From the NCBI GenBank assembly GCA_900323505.1, contig OOIN01000043.1, positions 310,001 to 374,000 of the forward strand: 64,000 bases of DNA. Reading direction: 5' to 3'. Below the pieces are notes generated by a model. That model worked only from the letters and a program-made list of their open reading frames with translations, searched no databases and had not been told where the DNA came from. Each line of letters opens with the position of its first letter. Positions within the stretch are counted from its first letter, which is position 1. This stretch comes from Ustilago trichophora (lineage: Eukaryota; Basidiomycota; Ustilaginomycetes; Ustilaginales; Ustilaginaceae). Below, in pieces: positions 10,016 to 21,587 of the stretch. The translations under genes and the position numbers were made by a program.

Positions 10016-10792
10016 TCATCGCTCGGGCTTCGTCATTTCTTGCAGCTCCTGCCTGCCTTGCTCGTCTAGAGCGGTTCGTGTCAGATCCACGATAGGCGGT
10101 ATTACGACGTGTCGCTCTCCACCCTGTTGCATCGTTCCGGACGAGGACCTGTCGTTTGTGATGGTCTTGCGAGGCAGAAGACCTGTCCAGTAACAGAATT
10201 GCTTGGTATGGTCCAGAAGATACGAAAGCCAAGGTATGGTTTCGACGAGGGAGGACGCATCCGGATCCGCCCAACTCCCGACATTTTTTTTTTTTTGACG
10301 CCTCTCCACTTTGTCCGAAGGCTTGTTCCCGCGGCAAATCTTGCGTTGGCCTTGCATCGTCTCGGGGAATGACCTCTTTTGGCGTGAGATGTTCGGATTC
10401 GCAGAGAAAGTCCCGAGCATCTTCCTCTTCGTATCTACTTGGAAAATGTTTGCAGGCTACCACCCGGATCTCCGGCGTCTCGATTCCTGCCTCGTCCTCG
10501 GTGCCAGAATTGAGAAAGCAGTATTCAGCACGAGAGCTGCTCCACAAGCGCGCGAATGCATCTTTTCCCGCTCGAATGTCACGCCACTCTTCATCATGGA
10601 ACCGGTGGCAAGATAGGGATCGATAGTTGGTAGGAGAAATTCGAGAATGAGGAGACAAACATCAGATGGCAGCGGCGGGCAATTGGCTGTGTTTGTGATG
10701 GGCTGGTCGCCGACTGCAGGTGCAGTGTCGTGCTGCGACGAGGATGCCCTGGATGATTCGTGATCGTTCATGATGCTCGATAAGTCGAACAT
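10016..10792 (-). pseudogene. truncated, frameshifted F-box-like paralogue B
   Basis: Remnant of the same family as its neighbours. It begins with a plausible ATG at 10792 and an F-box-like segment (PLPSDVCLLILEFLLPTIDP). Near 10615 it jumps directly, in another frame, to sequence matching the C-terminal third of paralogue C (EEWRDIRAGKDAFARLW, then ETPEIRVVACK). Roughly 400 codons of the middle are missing. At a run of 13 A on the coding strand (10284-10296) the homologous reading returns to the first frame, continuing GSWADPDASSLVETIPWLSY, the WTG-LPR motif and a tail (VDLTRTALDEQG) like that of paralogue A, ending at 10016. The homopolymer shift could be a sequencing error; the central deletion and the first frame change are harder to explain that way. 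A TATA-like box remains upstream (10914-10921). Confidence 0.75.
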
Positions 10793-11228
10793 GAAAGTGC
10801 GAGCCTATTTATGGAGGTGATGTCGTAGATCGAGAGGGAGCGATGTGTGGTTATGCGAAAGAGGGCTACGGGATGATGATCGCGAGGTGCGGGACTTGAA
10901 GCTCGTGCTCCCTTATTTATACACCCAACTCTGGTTTGGGCCTGGGAGGAGGAGGAGGAGGAGAAGCAGCAGATAGCCTTTGAGTGCAGAGCAGTTGAGG
11001 ATGGCTGAGTCGATGATAGATTCGAGCACACCGCGTTGCGTAGTTGAGGATTTGTACTTGCAATCGTTCAAGCTGTCGCAATATCAGCCTTTCATCCTCG
11101 TAAGCCAGCTGACTGATCTGCGATCAGACCTTCGACACACTTCGGCACCTCCCGACTGACAAGAGAACGGGCCGTTTCCATCAAGATCGAGCTGTCTCTG
11201 TACATTGTGCCTTTCCCGCTCACAGGTC
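10793..11228. promoter_or_regulatory. upstream region of paralogue B with TATAAATA
   Basis: 436 nt between paralogue C (ending 11229) and the start of paralogue B. On the minus strand TATAAATA occupies 10921-10914, about 125 nt before the ATG at 10792, followed by a second AT-rich patch (ATAAATA at about 10806-10812). A promoter seems to survive although the gene body is broken. Confidence 0.5.
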
Positions 11229-13097
11229 TCAAGGGCCTGCGATGAGCGAGGGTATGACTGAAATGGACGGAAGATGCGACTCGCGAGGCAATTCGCCTGT
11301 CCAGTACCAGCCCTGTTGATGTCCACCGCAAGACTTGAACGAGAGATACGGCGCAGTTGGCACGAGCGAAAAAACGTCAGGATCTGCCCAGCATCCAACT
11401 TCCTCTTCTGTTTCGCCTCCGCTTCGTATCGATCCGTTGGCTGCTGACTCTGTGCAGCGAACTGCGGGAGTGGGAGTGGCTGTGTAGGACTCGTGCTGTG
11501 CTTGGCAGTAGAAATCTTGAAAGCCTTCTCTTCGATCGTGGCCCATCGGTCTTGCCGTAACTACTCGAATCTCTGGAGAATCGACAGCTGCTACGCCAAT
11601 TGCAGGTTGCTGTGACGATCTCCAAAGCTCAATCAGAGCTCTTTTGCCAGCCTCGATGAGACGCCAATACTTATCGCGCTCGGCTGTGCGTAGCTCTTCT
11701 GCTGTGATAGGGAGCACTTCATTGCCCTGTTCGGTTCTATCGACAAGGTCGTGCTCATCGTTATGATTGCCAATTCTGTCGTGGAAGATGCGTATTGGAT
11801 CCGCTGAAGAGTCGGCTGTTACTGCGAGTGTTGCGCACTCTGCTGCCGCGCGAGACGTTTTGACCGCATCAAGGAATCGGTTCGCATCGGAGCGCTGCGC
11901 TCTCACATCTGCAGGTTGCGCTTTGCAATCTTTGGCAGACGCGCTGGTATCTCTTGATGATACTGGCGTTATGCCGGGCGACACTGACAGCGATGGAGCG
12001 ACTCGAGAACTCGAAAATGCGGCAAAGCGATCGTTCTCACGTTCCTCATCGACCGGCGAAGGCAGCGGACCCAACGGACTCAGCTCGAGCAACAACAGCC
12101 TCAGCCTCGGTAACCGGGACGAATAGACAGCGAGATCGTACAGCGCTTCTTGCACAGCGAACCTTCTTGCCGGGCCTCGAGGTGCACGCGGTGCAGGCTC
12201 TTGTGCTTGCTGCTGTGCGGGCAGCTGCTCGTACTCCTTCCACGCTTTCCTCCATCCGATGTATGCCTCGAATTCGACCAACGCATCCGGCGGTAGAAGC
12301 GACAGACGCAAGCATTCCAGTGACTCCCTCGGCGACAATCCATCCTTTATGCTCTTGGGTACATTTCCCTGCTCGTCAGCATTGATCGACTCGCCAACGA
12401 GGAACAATATCAACGCTGGTGGCGGGACGATCTTGATCAAGTGCAAATGTGTCAGCTTGGAGAGAGGCGCAAGCGATCTTGTTGTCGAAAAGGGAGGGGC
12501 TGAGAAGGACAGATTCGAGAGCGTCATTCGACGCGGCCGACAGGTGGTAGAAGGATGCAGGAATTCAAGCAGTGCTGCCCCTGCTTGACGATGCTCAAGC
12601 GATACAAAGTCAAGGCGAGACGCATGGTCAAAGAGCGTGCGCAGGCTTTCAACATAGCATGTCTGGTCCGCTAGCGTATCGCCAGGCTGGAGCAGTCCAT
12701 CGCCTGGTGGCAGATGGATAGAGCGGATCCATAATGCACGGTTGTCACCTTCTGCGGTTAGGCTGGTCTGCTTTTTGGCATCTGACGTGATGGTACCAGC
12801 GAGGAGGTTCAGTGACTTTAAGGTTCGGAGAAGCGGCGCTCGGTAAAGGGCCTGGCTCGCTATGTGGTGCAGAAGCGTGGACGTAGATGCCGCTGAGAGC
12901 AGATCGGCACTCATTGAAGATGGTAGCGCAGGTGTCCAGTCGAGGTCAGTGCCTGTCGGGTGCGGTAACGTGGACGCATTCCGATCTACGGGTGGCACGA
13001 GACAAGTGATGATGCGAGAGAGGACTTCTGCCGGCAGAGCAGGTGTCATGCCGTTGGCTGGTTCTGCCTTGCTAGCCTTTTCGTCATCACCTTGCAT
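11229..13097 (-). CDS. F-box-like protein, paralogue C of the tandem array
   Basis: 622-residue relative of the protein at 7448-9238. The F-box-like segment is PALPAEVLSRIITCLVPP (about residues 18-35), followed by LLHHIASQALYRAPLLRTL. Shared blocks include SKLTHLHLIK, RESLECLRLSLLP, SPEIRVVTARP and VGCWADPDVFSLVPTAPYLS with WTGELPRESH. It then stops about 30 residues earlier than paralogue A, lacking the VDLGPEGLDDQG-like tail. A long Ser/Thr/Asp-rich linker lies between about residues 370 and 470. The start at 13097 is the first ATG in frame. Function unknown; a role as a ubiquitin-ligase adaptor is inferred only from the N-terminal segment. Confidence 0.75.
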   Translation of the reverse strand: MQGDDEKASKAEPANGMTPALPAEVLSRIITCLVPPVDRNASTLPHPTGTDLDWTPALPSSMSADLLSAASTSTLLHHIASQALYRAPLLRTLKSLNLLAGTITSDAKKQTSLTAEGDNRALWIRSIHLPPGDGLLQPGDTLADQTCYVESLRTLFDHASRLDFVSLEHRQAGAALLEFLHPSTTCRPRRMTLSNLSFSAPPFSTTRSLAPLSKLTHLHLIKIVPPPALILFLVGESINADEQGNVPKSIKDGLSPRESLECLRLSLLPPDALVEFEAYIGWRKAWKEYEQLPAQQQAQEPAPRAPRGPARRFAVQEALYDLAVYSSRLPRLRLLLLELSPLGPLPSPVDEERENDRFAAFSSSRVAPSLSVSPGITPVSSRDTSASAKDCKAQPADVRAQRSDANRFLDAVKTSRAAAECATLAVTADSSADPIRIFHDRIGNHNDEHDLVDRTEQGNEVLPITAEELRTAERDKYWRLIEAGKRALIELWRSSQQPAIGVAAVDSPEIRVVTARPMGHDRREGFQDFYCQAQHESYTATPTPAVRCTESAANGSIRSGGETEEEVGCWADPDVFSLVPTAPYLSFKSCGGHQQGWYWTGELPRESHLPSISVIPSLIAGP

Positions 13098-13400
13098 GTC
13101 GGACGATGTCAGCTGCTCCTCATAGCAGTATCGAGAGCTTGAAGTGACCACGATCTTGAAGTTGGTGGTCGAATGAATCCGAGTTTGTTGTGTTCAGGGT
13201 CCGATAACCTCGTTGTGGTCCTGTTCTCCACACTCGAACCGAAATTGCAATTCCGCTTGGACCCTTTGATCCGTGCCACACCACGTCACACAGTGCAACC
13301 CTGGCTCTCCTATCTTTCCCTCACACCCTCACTCATCCCATCCTAGACCTTCCTCACACCTGGCCAGCATCTCGACCAAGTCAGATCGTCTTGGACCATC
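13098..13400. promoter_or_regulatory. divergent promoter region, F-box-like C / CPS1
   Basis: 303 nt between divergent starts. The CPS1 side is C/T-rich (13285-13380), as expected of a fungal leader. No distinct element was recognised. Confidence 0.4.
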
Positions 13401-15275
13401 ATGGGTCGACTCGAAGAGGTCAATGGTGCATTACCGACAGTGCACACGCCAGCAAAACCACGCCAACACCCTCGTTTGGTGAAATGGTTACAAATTTGGA
13501 CGTTGAGCCTTATCTGCTTCGTCCTGCTCCACACCGACTTTGACCATTGGAAGTCGCCATCTCTCCGATTCTTCCACAGTGATGTCGTATCTCAAGACAA
13601 TGCTGCGTGCCCGCAAGTGCCTCCATTCCAGCTCCCGCCCTCGAATGCTACCCTTGGCCTCAGCATCAGCAACAACGAGATCGAGTTGCCATCCAGCGTC
13701 GAACTAGCTCAGCTTCTCTCCGGTGCTGTCCAAGTCGACACCAGCGTAGGTGACGAGTGGCCTACCGTCAAGCAGGATCCGGCTCGATGGGAAGCAGTCT
13801 TTGCGCCCTTCCACGACTACCTTCGCTCCTCTTTCCCGCTGATCTATGCCGCGGATTCGCCCATCAAGCTCGAGCGCGTCAACGAGTGGGGTCTGGTGTA
13901 CACCTTGCCCGGCAGCAATGCGTCTTTGCCTCCACTCGTGCTGATGGCGCACCAAGATGTGGTACCAGTCGAGCCGGAGACGATCTCGTCTTGGACCCAT
14001 CCTCCCTTCTCGGGCTTCATCGACAACGAGCATGGTCTGGTGTGGGGCAGGGGCGCCAGCGACTGCAAAGCTTCGATCATCTCGATCCTGGCAACTCTCG
14101 AAAGTCTCCTCAAGGCTGGATTTAAGCCTCAACGCACGGTAATCTGCTCCTTCGGCTTTGATGAAGAGAGCGCAGGTACGCAGGGCGGAGTCGAGCTGGC
14201 CAACTTCCTCCACCAGCGCTATGGCGACAATGGCGTGGCCATGATTGTCGACGAAGGCGGTGGAATCGGCCTGGATCTCGGCATTCCTGTTGCAGCACCT
14301 ACCGTCGCTGAGAAGGGATACCTTGATGCCAGAGTCACTGTCCACACCCCGGGCGGGCACTCTTCGTCCCCTCGCGATCACACTTCCATCGGCCTGCTCG
14401 CCCAGCTCATCACTGCTATCGAGGCAAACCCCTACACTCCAGCCATCGAGGTCGTTGGCAAGAAGAGGGATGAGGTCAATCCTGCCCTGCAGTACTTGCA
14501 GTGCACCCGGGATGCTCCTAATGCTGATGCAAAGCTAGGCAAGGCGCTGAAGAAGCTCGAGAGGCTTCAGAAAAAGATCGAGGCGAGGGGACGTGGTGGA
14601 AAGTGGGGTAGAAAGTGGCTCGAGAAGAGGCTGCAGAAGCAAGCGGCCGAGGTGCTTGATCTGATGGATAGAGGGCAGAGATTCGGCTTCCAAACCACTC
14701 AAGCAGTCGATCTGATCTCTGGTGGCGTAAAAATCAACGCCCTGCCCGAACAAGCATCGACCGTCATCAACCACCGTATCGACGTCTCTTCCTCCACCGA
14801 CGAGATTCGCCAGCACATCTACCACACCCTCCTCCCCGTTGCCCATAAACTTGGACTGGAAGTCCAGGGCAACGGTACAGCATGGGATTTTATCTCCACC
14901 TCAACTGTCTCCAAGAAGAGCCAAGGAAAAATCGTCCTATCCGACGCCTTCGATTCGGCCCTGGAGCCTGCGCCATTTACACCCCTCGGCGAGGCCCCAC
15001 CTTGGGTCCTGCTGCAGGGCGTACTGCGAGCTGTGTACAAGGACATCCTCGTCGCACCTGATGTCATGGGTGGCAACACGGATACAAAGAGCTACTGGAA
15101 GCTGACCAAGAACATTTTTAGATTCAGCCCTGGTTCGGATCAGGAATTCCCCATCAAGGACGAGTGGGAGAACATCCACACTGTCGACGAGAGGACCATG
15201 ATCCATGGTCTTGTCAAAGCTGTCGAGTTTTACAAGCTGCTGATCTTGGCTGTTGGCTCTCGGGAGGATCTTTAG
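13401..15275 (+). CDS. CPS1: vacuolar carboxypeptidase S-like, peptidase family M20
   Basis: 624-residue zinc metallopeptidase similar to yeast carboxypeptidase S (Gly-X carboxypeptidase), which releases C-terminal residues from small peptides in the vacuole. A short cytosolic N-terminus is followed by one hydrophobic segment (about residues 30-47, WTLSLICFVLL), a signal anchor as in yeast Cps1. Metal-site motifs in order: LMAHQDVVPV (His), GRGASDCKAS (bridging Asp), SFGFDEESAGTQGG (catalytic and ligand Glu), and NTDTKSYWKL late in the protein. The dimerisation lid domain starts near VHTPGGHSSSPRDH. A Lys/Arg-rich insertion (residues about 375-415) interrupts the lid region. Single exon; ATG at 13401. 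Confidence 0.92.
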   Translation: MGRLEEVNGALPTVHTPAKPRQHPRLVKWLQIWTLSLICFVLLHTDFDHWKSPSLRFFHSDVVSQDNAACPQVPPFQLPPSNATLGLSISNNEIELPSSVELAQLLSGAVQVDTSVGDEWPTVKQDPARWEAVFAPFHDYLRSSFPLIYAADSPIKLERVNEWGLVYTLPGSNASLPPLVLMAHQDVVPVEPETISSWTHPPFSGFIDNEHGLVWGRGASDCKASIISILATLESLLKAGFKPQRTVICSFGFDEESAGTQGGVELANFLHQRYGDNGVAMIVDEGGGIGLDLGIPVAAPTVAEKGYLDARVTVHTPGGHSSSPRDHTSIGLLAQLITAIEANPYTPAIEVVGKKRDEVNPALQYLQCTRDAPNADAKLGKALKKLERLQKKIEARGRGGKWGRKWLEKRLQKQAAEVLDLMDRGQRFGFQTTQAVDLISGGVKINALPEQASTVINHRIDVSSSTDEIRQHIYHTLLPVAHKLGLEVQGNGTAWDFISTSTVSKKSQGKIVLSDAFDSALEPAPFTPLGEAPPWVLLQGVLRAVYKDILVAPDVMGGNTDTKSYWKLTKNIFRFSPGSDQEFPIKDEWENIHTVDERTMIHGLVKAVEFYKLLILAVGSREDL

Positions 15276-15395
15276 ATGCGTATTGTTAGAGATGCAGCCA
15301 TTTGATGTAGATTCCTTTCAATAAGAAAAGCTTCGTTGCAATGCAACATGTGTGTGTGAACGTGATCCAAGAGCTATCGGTTGGTTAATGCGTAT

Positions 15396-16712
15396 CTAGT
15401 CTCCCAACCGCTGTCCACCCGAACCCCAACTATGACCTGCACCAGCCCCACCCTCACCACCTCTACTTCCCGCATCCTCAGCCTCATCATCACTCTCCCT
15501 CGCCTTAGCTTTCCCTTTCCCCTTGCCCCAGCGCTGCTCTGCCACCGCGCCACCGCTCGAACTGTGATCCTCCTCCTCACCCTCCGTTGCACTCTTCTTC
15601 TCATTCAACTGGCCAAAAGTGAACATCTTGGATTGAGCCCCTCCAGCAGCAGTCTTTCTGAGGTTTGCCGTGGAATTGGCCGCTGCGCTTGGGCGTGGGT
15701 TGGCGCCAGTGGTTCCGGGTTTGTTGGATCCAGCGGGACGCTCTGATGCGTTACGGCCGACGATTGATGAGAATTGGGAAGCGCGAAGACGGCGCTCAGC
15801 TGCTGCTAGTAGGTCCTCCCTCCTTGGTCCCGCAGAGGTGCTGGAAGACGAAGATGTGGAGCCGCGGAAAGGGTTGAGTGAGGAGATGGTTGAGCGGGCG
15901 CCTGCGCCGAGGGCCGAAGCGATGCTGGTCGGGCGAGATGTGGTGCTGGAAGTAGAACGGTCAGAGAGCCGGTGACCACGGTCGCGAGAAGCGTTCCAGA
16001 CTGTCCCACCTGCAACTCGGCGGGCGTTTCTGTTGCCCATGTTCTGGCCAGCTAGTGCGGGGTCGAGGGAGTCTGGAAGCAATCTTTCGAGGAAGCCAGG
16101 GGTGGGGATGTAGCTGCCTCCCCTGCCGCCGCCTCTGCCACCATTTCCATGCTGTGCGGGAAGCACCTGGTCGAGTACCCAGTATGCATATCCGGCGAGC
16201 AATCCTGTCGAGCTGACCATTGCAGCTCCGGGCCCACCCTGCAGCAAATCCAGCCCGATATACACGTAAGGCAACCACTTGCTAGGGCAGTTGACCATGC
16301 CAAAGAACGAAACGCTGCTTGTCGGGTTGGCTCTCGCCCACACGTACACAAGCGCATTGAGCAGCGGCGTGAAAAAGATTGGCGAGCCAAGCGGGTAGTT
16401 CGCCGCCAAAATGACGGTACCCATGAAGAGCAAGGACCAGGTATAATCGGCTGTGCGACGGCCGAAATGGTTCAACTCGAGATCGCTACTGTTTCGATAG
16501 AGGAGGAAGACGTCGAAGAGCAGTTTGAGGCCACTACCACCATAGAAGAAGGAGGTGAAGATCCGGTGGAAGTGGTACTTGTAGATGACGAGGGGCCATG
16601 AGAGTGCAAAGCGCCAAGGGCTGGTGATGGCAAGGATGCAGGGTAAAGTGATGGCTCCCGTCGCGCCAAGCATGTAACGGGTCACTGGTGGAATCTTGCG
16701 TATCTCGTCCAT
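15396..16712 (-). CDS. DFM1: Derlin (rhomboid pseudoprotease, ER-associated degradation) with C-terminal SHP box
   Basis: 438-residue Derlin. Derlins move misfolded membrane or lumenal proteins out of the ER for Cdc48/p97-driven degradation. The N-terminal half (residues 1-210) has the family start IPPVTRYMLGATGAITLPC and about six hydrophobic segments. The loop usually carrying the rhomboid WR pair reads KYHFHRIFTSFF here, with His where Trp is common. The C-terminal 220 residues are cytosolic, Ser/Gly-rich and low complexity. The last residues, HSWGSGGQRLGD, match the SHP box that binds Cdc48. The SHP box favours Dfm1 over Der1. ATG at 16712; the stop is 120 nt from that of CPS1 (convergent). 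Confidence 0.92.
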   Translation of the reverse strand: MDEIRKIPPVTRYMLGATGAITLPCILAITSPWRFALSWPLVIYKYHFHRIFTSFFYGGSGLKLLFDVFLLYRNSSDLELNHFGRRTADYTWSLLFMGTVILAANYPLGSPIFFTPLLNALVYVWARANPTSSVSFFGMVNCPSKWLPYVYIGLDLLQGGPGAAMVSSTGLLAGYAYWVLDQVLPAQHGNGGRGGGRGGSYIPTPGFLERLLPDSLDPALAGQNMGNRNARRVAGGTVWNASRDRGHRLSDRSTSSTTSRPTSIASALGAGARSTISSLNPFRGSTSSSSSTSAGPRREDLLAAAERRLRASQFSSIVGRNASERPAGSNKPGTTGANPRPSAAANSTANLRKTAAGGAQSKMFTFGQLNEKKSATEGEEEDHSSSGGAVAEQRWGKGKGKAKARESDDEAEDAGSRGGEGGAGAGHSWGSGGQRLGD

Positions 16713-17131
16713 CTTGAAGGAAGTGGTGTCCCGGCTGTCGCTCCTCCTTTTGGTGGAGATGCTTATGATGGTGAAGAGAGAGAGAGGGAGAAGGGAGAAG
16801 GGCCGGTGTGGGGAGGGAAAGGTTTGTGCGCTGTCGGAAGGCCTAGCTCGGTTGCATTGAATCGACGTGGCCCAATCTCACCTCCACCGCTCTTTAATTT
16901 CACCAAAGTGTTACATCCACCAATCAGACAATCTAGGATGGAGCGAAAAAAAATACATCAAGGACCCTGAAAAAGAAGATGTCGTTTGGGCGAGCTGCAG
17001 GTGCAACAATGAGGGGAAAAATTTGTGTGGAGAATTCTCAACTTTTTTTTTCTTGGTTTGGTGGTGGCGGCTTCCAGAAAACCTTCCTGTCCTTCTCACC
17101 ATATCTCCCACTTGAGAGACTCACCAACATC
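16713..17131. promoter_or_regulatory. divergent promoter region, Derlin / zinc-knuckle protein
   Basis: 419 nt between divergent starts, with a GA-rich patch (about 16776-16800) on the Derlin side, a CCAAT sequence near 16918 and a T-rich stretch near 17043. Confidence 0.4.
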
Positions 17132-18538
17132 ATGACAAGATATACAAAACTCGACGGAAGGCGATCGCTTGCCAAGAAGATGGTCGACTCGGATAGCGAG
17201 CCCGAGTCCACCCCTGCTGCTTCGCCTGCCAAAGTCGAGGTAGAGCCCGCCCTCGCCGAAGTTGCTCCGGAAACCCCATCCAAGGACAAGAAGAAGAAGG
17301 ACAAGAAAGACAAGAAGGAGAAGAAGGAAAAGAAGTCCAAAGACAGCAGCAAAGATGAAGCCGATGCCACCGTTGAGGCCAAGACTGACGAGCCTGAATC
17401 TGCATCCGACCCAGTTGCGTCTACCTCTGCCCAGCCCGACGGCGAGACCCCTGCCACCACCGATACCACCACTGCTGCCGCCCCTGCCGCCGATGCCGAG
17501 CCTCCCACAGTAGAGAAGCTCCTCAAGCGCGCAAAGCTGCTCAAGCTCAAAGCCAAGAAAGCCAAGAACGAGGAGAGCAAGAAGCGATTCCAGCGCATGA
17601 CTCGCGATGTCGAGCGTCAGGTCGAGCAGATGTTTGGCTCGTTCGAGTACGGACCCAAGGGCCAGCTCATTCGACTGGGTGCGCCACAGTCGGATACCAT
17701 GTGGCAGTCGCGGCACAAGGGTGAGGATTGGTCTGCGCCCGGATCCGGATCTGGATCTGGCACTCTCGGTGGTGATGGCGGATGGGGTGCTCGCGGTGGT
17801 CAGAACAACTATAACAACAGCAATGGCTACGGAAACGCACATGGAGGAGACAACTATAGCAATGGCAATGGTAACAATGACCGATGGGGCAAGACCGACG
17901 AAGAGCGCCGAATGGATCGACGAGATGCGCGACGAGAGGAACGAGCAGAGCAGCGTCAATCCAAACTCAAATGTTTCGCCTGTCGTGGAATGGGCCATTC
18001 CGCCAAGGACTGTCCTAACGCTCTCGATGCCCAATCCATCTCGCTCAAAGCCGATGCTTCCACATCCGATTCTCCTATGATCGGTCGCGATGCAGTCGGA
18101 ATCTGCTTCCGTTGCGGATCCACCGAACACACCCTCTCCAAGTGCCGCAAACCCGCTCTCAAGCACGACGAGCTTCCTTACGCCACATGTTTCATCTGCC
18201 ACTCCAAGGGACATCTCTCGTCCAAGTGTCCCAACAACGCAGGTCGTGGTGTATATCCAGAGGGAGGTTGCTGTAAGCTCTGTTCCAGTGTTGACCATCT
18301 CGCAAAGGACTGCCCGCTGGCGCTCAGGAACGAAGGAAAGACCAACAAGGGTGATAAGGACGCAAAGGCGCTGGTTAACCAGGTGATTGTTGGATCGACA
18401 AAGGAAGGTAGAGCTGCGGGCGGTGACGAGGACGATTTCCACAGCTTTGCTAGGAAGAGGGCCCAAGTGGATCAGGAGGGTAAGGGTGAGAAGCCAGCCA
18501 AGAAGGCCAAAAGCTCGGCAAAGGTCGTTTCGTTCTAA
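17132..18538 (+). CDS. CCHC zinc-knuckle protein, ZCCHC9-like
   Basis: 468-residue protein with four CCHC zinc knuckles in the C-terminal third: CFACRGMGHSAKDC, CFRCGSTEHTLSKC, CFICHSKGHLSSKC and CKLCSSVDHLAKDC. The order, the spacing and the wording of the second and fourth knuckles, plus the terminal KVVSF, closely follow animal ZCCHC9, a nuclear/nucleolar nucleic-acid-binding protein. The N-terminal part has a very Lys-rich block (DKKKKDKKDKKEKKEKK), an acidic/Ala-rich block and a predicted helix (KLLKRAKLLKLKAKKAK), then a Gly/Asn-rich linker. The start at 17132 is the first ATG after a T-rich leader; a second ATG at 17180 would remove 16 residues. RNA-related function is inferred from the family. 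Confidence 0.87.
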   Translation: MTRYTKLDGRRSLAKKMVDSDSEPESTPAASPAKVEVEPALAEVAPETPSKDKKKKDKKDKKEKKEKKSKDSSKDEADATVEAKTDEPESASDPVASTSAQPDGETPATTDTTTAAAPAADAEPPTVEKLLKRAKLLKLKAKKAKNEESKKRFQRMTRDVERQVEQMFGSFEYGPKGQLIRLGAPQSDTMWQSRHKGEDWSAPGSGSGSGTLGGDGGWGARGGQNNYNNSNGYGNAHGGDNYSNGNGNNDRWGKTDEERRMDRRDARREERAEQRQSKLKCFACRGMGHSAKDCPNALDAQSISLKADASTSDSPMIGRDAVGICFRCGSTEHTLSKCRKPALKHDELPYATCFICHSKGHLSSKCPNNAGRGVYPEGGCCKLCSSVDHLAKDCPLALRNEGKTNKGDKDAKALVNQVIVGSTKEGRAAGGDEDDFHSFARKRAQVDQEGKGEKPAKKAKSSAKVVSF

Positions 18539-18680
18539 GGCCCGAGCTCTTTGTGTTGTTCATTTGCATGCTCTAAAACGCAATTTATATCCTATGACTT
18601 GGCAAAAATTTCGAAGTGCACCCTGCTCGACACGTCTGAAGTTGCGATCAAGAGAACGCTGACACGGCGACATTATCACA

Positions 18681-18684
<4 letters not shown>

Positions 18685-18726
<42 letters not shown>
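18685..18726. repeat. (AG)21 microsatellite
   Basis: Forty-two nucleotides of perfect AG dinucleotide between the convergent ends of the zinc-knuckle gene and PRMT1. The rest of this 328-nt spacer (18539-18866) shows no gene. Confidence 0.97.
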
Positions 18727-18727
<1 letters not shown>

Positions 18728-18866
18728 CAGAGAATGTCTAAAATACTAGAGAGGGGAACCTAATTACACAGCGAGAAAAGGGAAAAGGAAAAGAGTAGAG
18801 TGCTACAAGCCCGTATCTTGGGGCGGGACGTTTTGGGAGAGAAATGTCTAAGAAGGTGAGAAGTGC

Positions 18867-20759
<1,893 letters not shown>

Positions 20760-21187
20760 ATGAACTCGCTGTACAATCAAGCTTTGCGGCAGTTCTCGTC
20801 GATCCAATCCGACATCTCCCGCATCGACTCTGAGGGCGACTCTGCCTCCTCCACCGCCTTTGGCCCCGTCACTGTCTCCCTGACATCGCTCGAGCGCACC
20901 ATTGACGAATACGAAAATCTCGCCAAAAAAGAACTCATCCAATCCAAGCAGGACAAAGCTCTCACCCGAGTCTCCAAGTTTCGCGTCGACTATGCTGAGC
21001 TCTCCTCCCAACTAGCGCGGCTCAAAACCAAAGGTTCCCTCTCCAACGGCAACTCTTCCTCAGCAAACGGCTCTTCTTCCACTTTGCGCTCTCCCACAAA
21101 TCCAGGCTTTGGCAATCAGAGCGCAAATCGCAGAGCATCCGCCATTGCAGAATCCCCCTTCAGTTTGCACGCACGTAACTCTGCTCC

Positions 21188-21220
<33 letters not shown>

Positions 21221-21587
21221 GAACGATCCTCTGGCGGCGTACAAGATGAACGCTAGCGCAGCAGCCATGTTCGGAGATGGAGGCGGAGGTGGATTCTCGG
21301 CGAGAGAATCTCATGCGTTGAGAGAACACTCTTTCATCCAGCAAACCGAACAGCAGCTCGATGCGTTTATCGCCCAAGGAAGAGAGGTGTTTGGTAACCT
21401 GGTCGAACAAAGAGGCATCCTCAAGGGGACACAGAGGAGGCTAAGAGATGCAGCAAACACCCTGGGCCTCAGTAGGGATGTCATCGGGTATATTGAGAGG
21501 AGAAGTACCCAGGATAACATTATCTTTGCCGTAGGTGCCATCTTTACCTTGGTGTGCTTTTGGTACATCTACAAGTGGTTCGGGTAG
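20760..21587 (+). CDS. BOS1: Qb-SNARE Bos1 / membrin (GOSR2)
   Basis: 275-residue SNARE for ER-to-Golgi vesicle fusion, partnering Sed5, Bet1 and Sec22 in yeast. The N-terminal helical region starts MNSLYNQALRQFSSIQSDI. The SNARE motif spans about residues 190-250, containing LVEQRGILKGTQRRLRDAA, a hallmark of the membrin group, followed by IGYIERRSTQDN. A single C-terminal transmembrane segment (IIFAVGAIFTLVCFWYIYKW) ends the protein, leaving it tail-anchored. A Ser/Asn-rich linker with a glutamine run of about a dozen residues (CAA repeats, 21188-21221) separates the two helical parts. Single exon, ATG at 20760. Confidence 0.93.

Noticed and set aside
10284..10296. Programmed frameshift at the A13 run in the middle F-box-like copy
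   Set aside because: A slippery A run could support this, but the copy also lacks its centre and has another frame change, so decay or a sequencing indel is simpler.
17096..18466. 456-codon open frame opposite the zinc-knuckle gene
   Set aside because: Antisense shadow of a gene with four intact CCHC knuckles.
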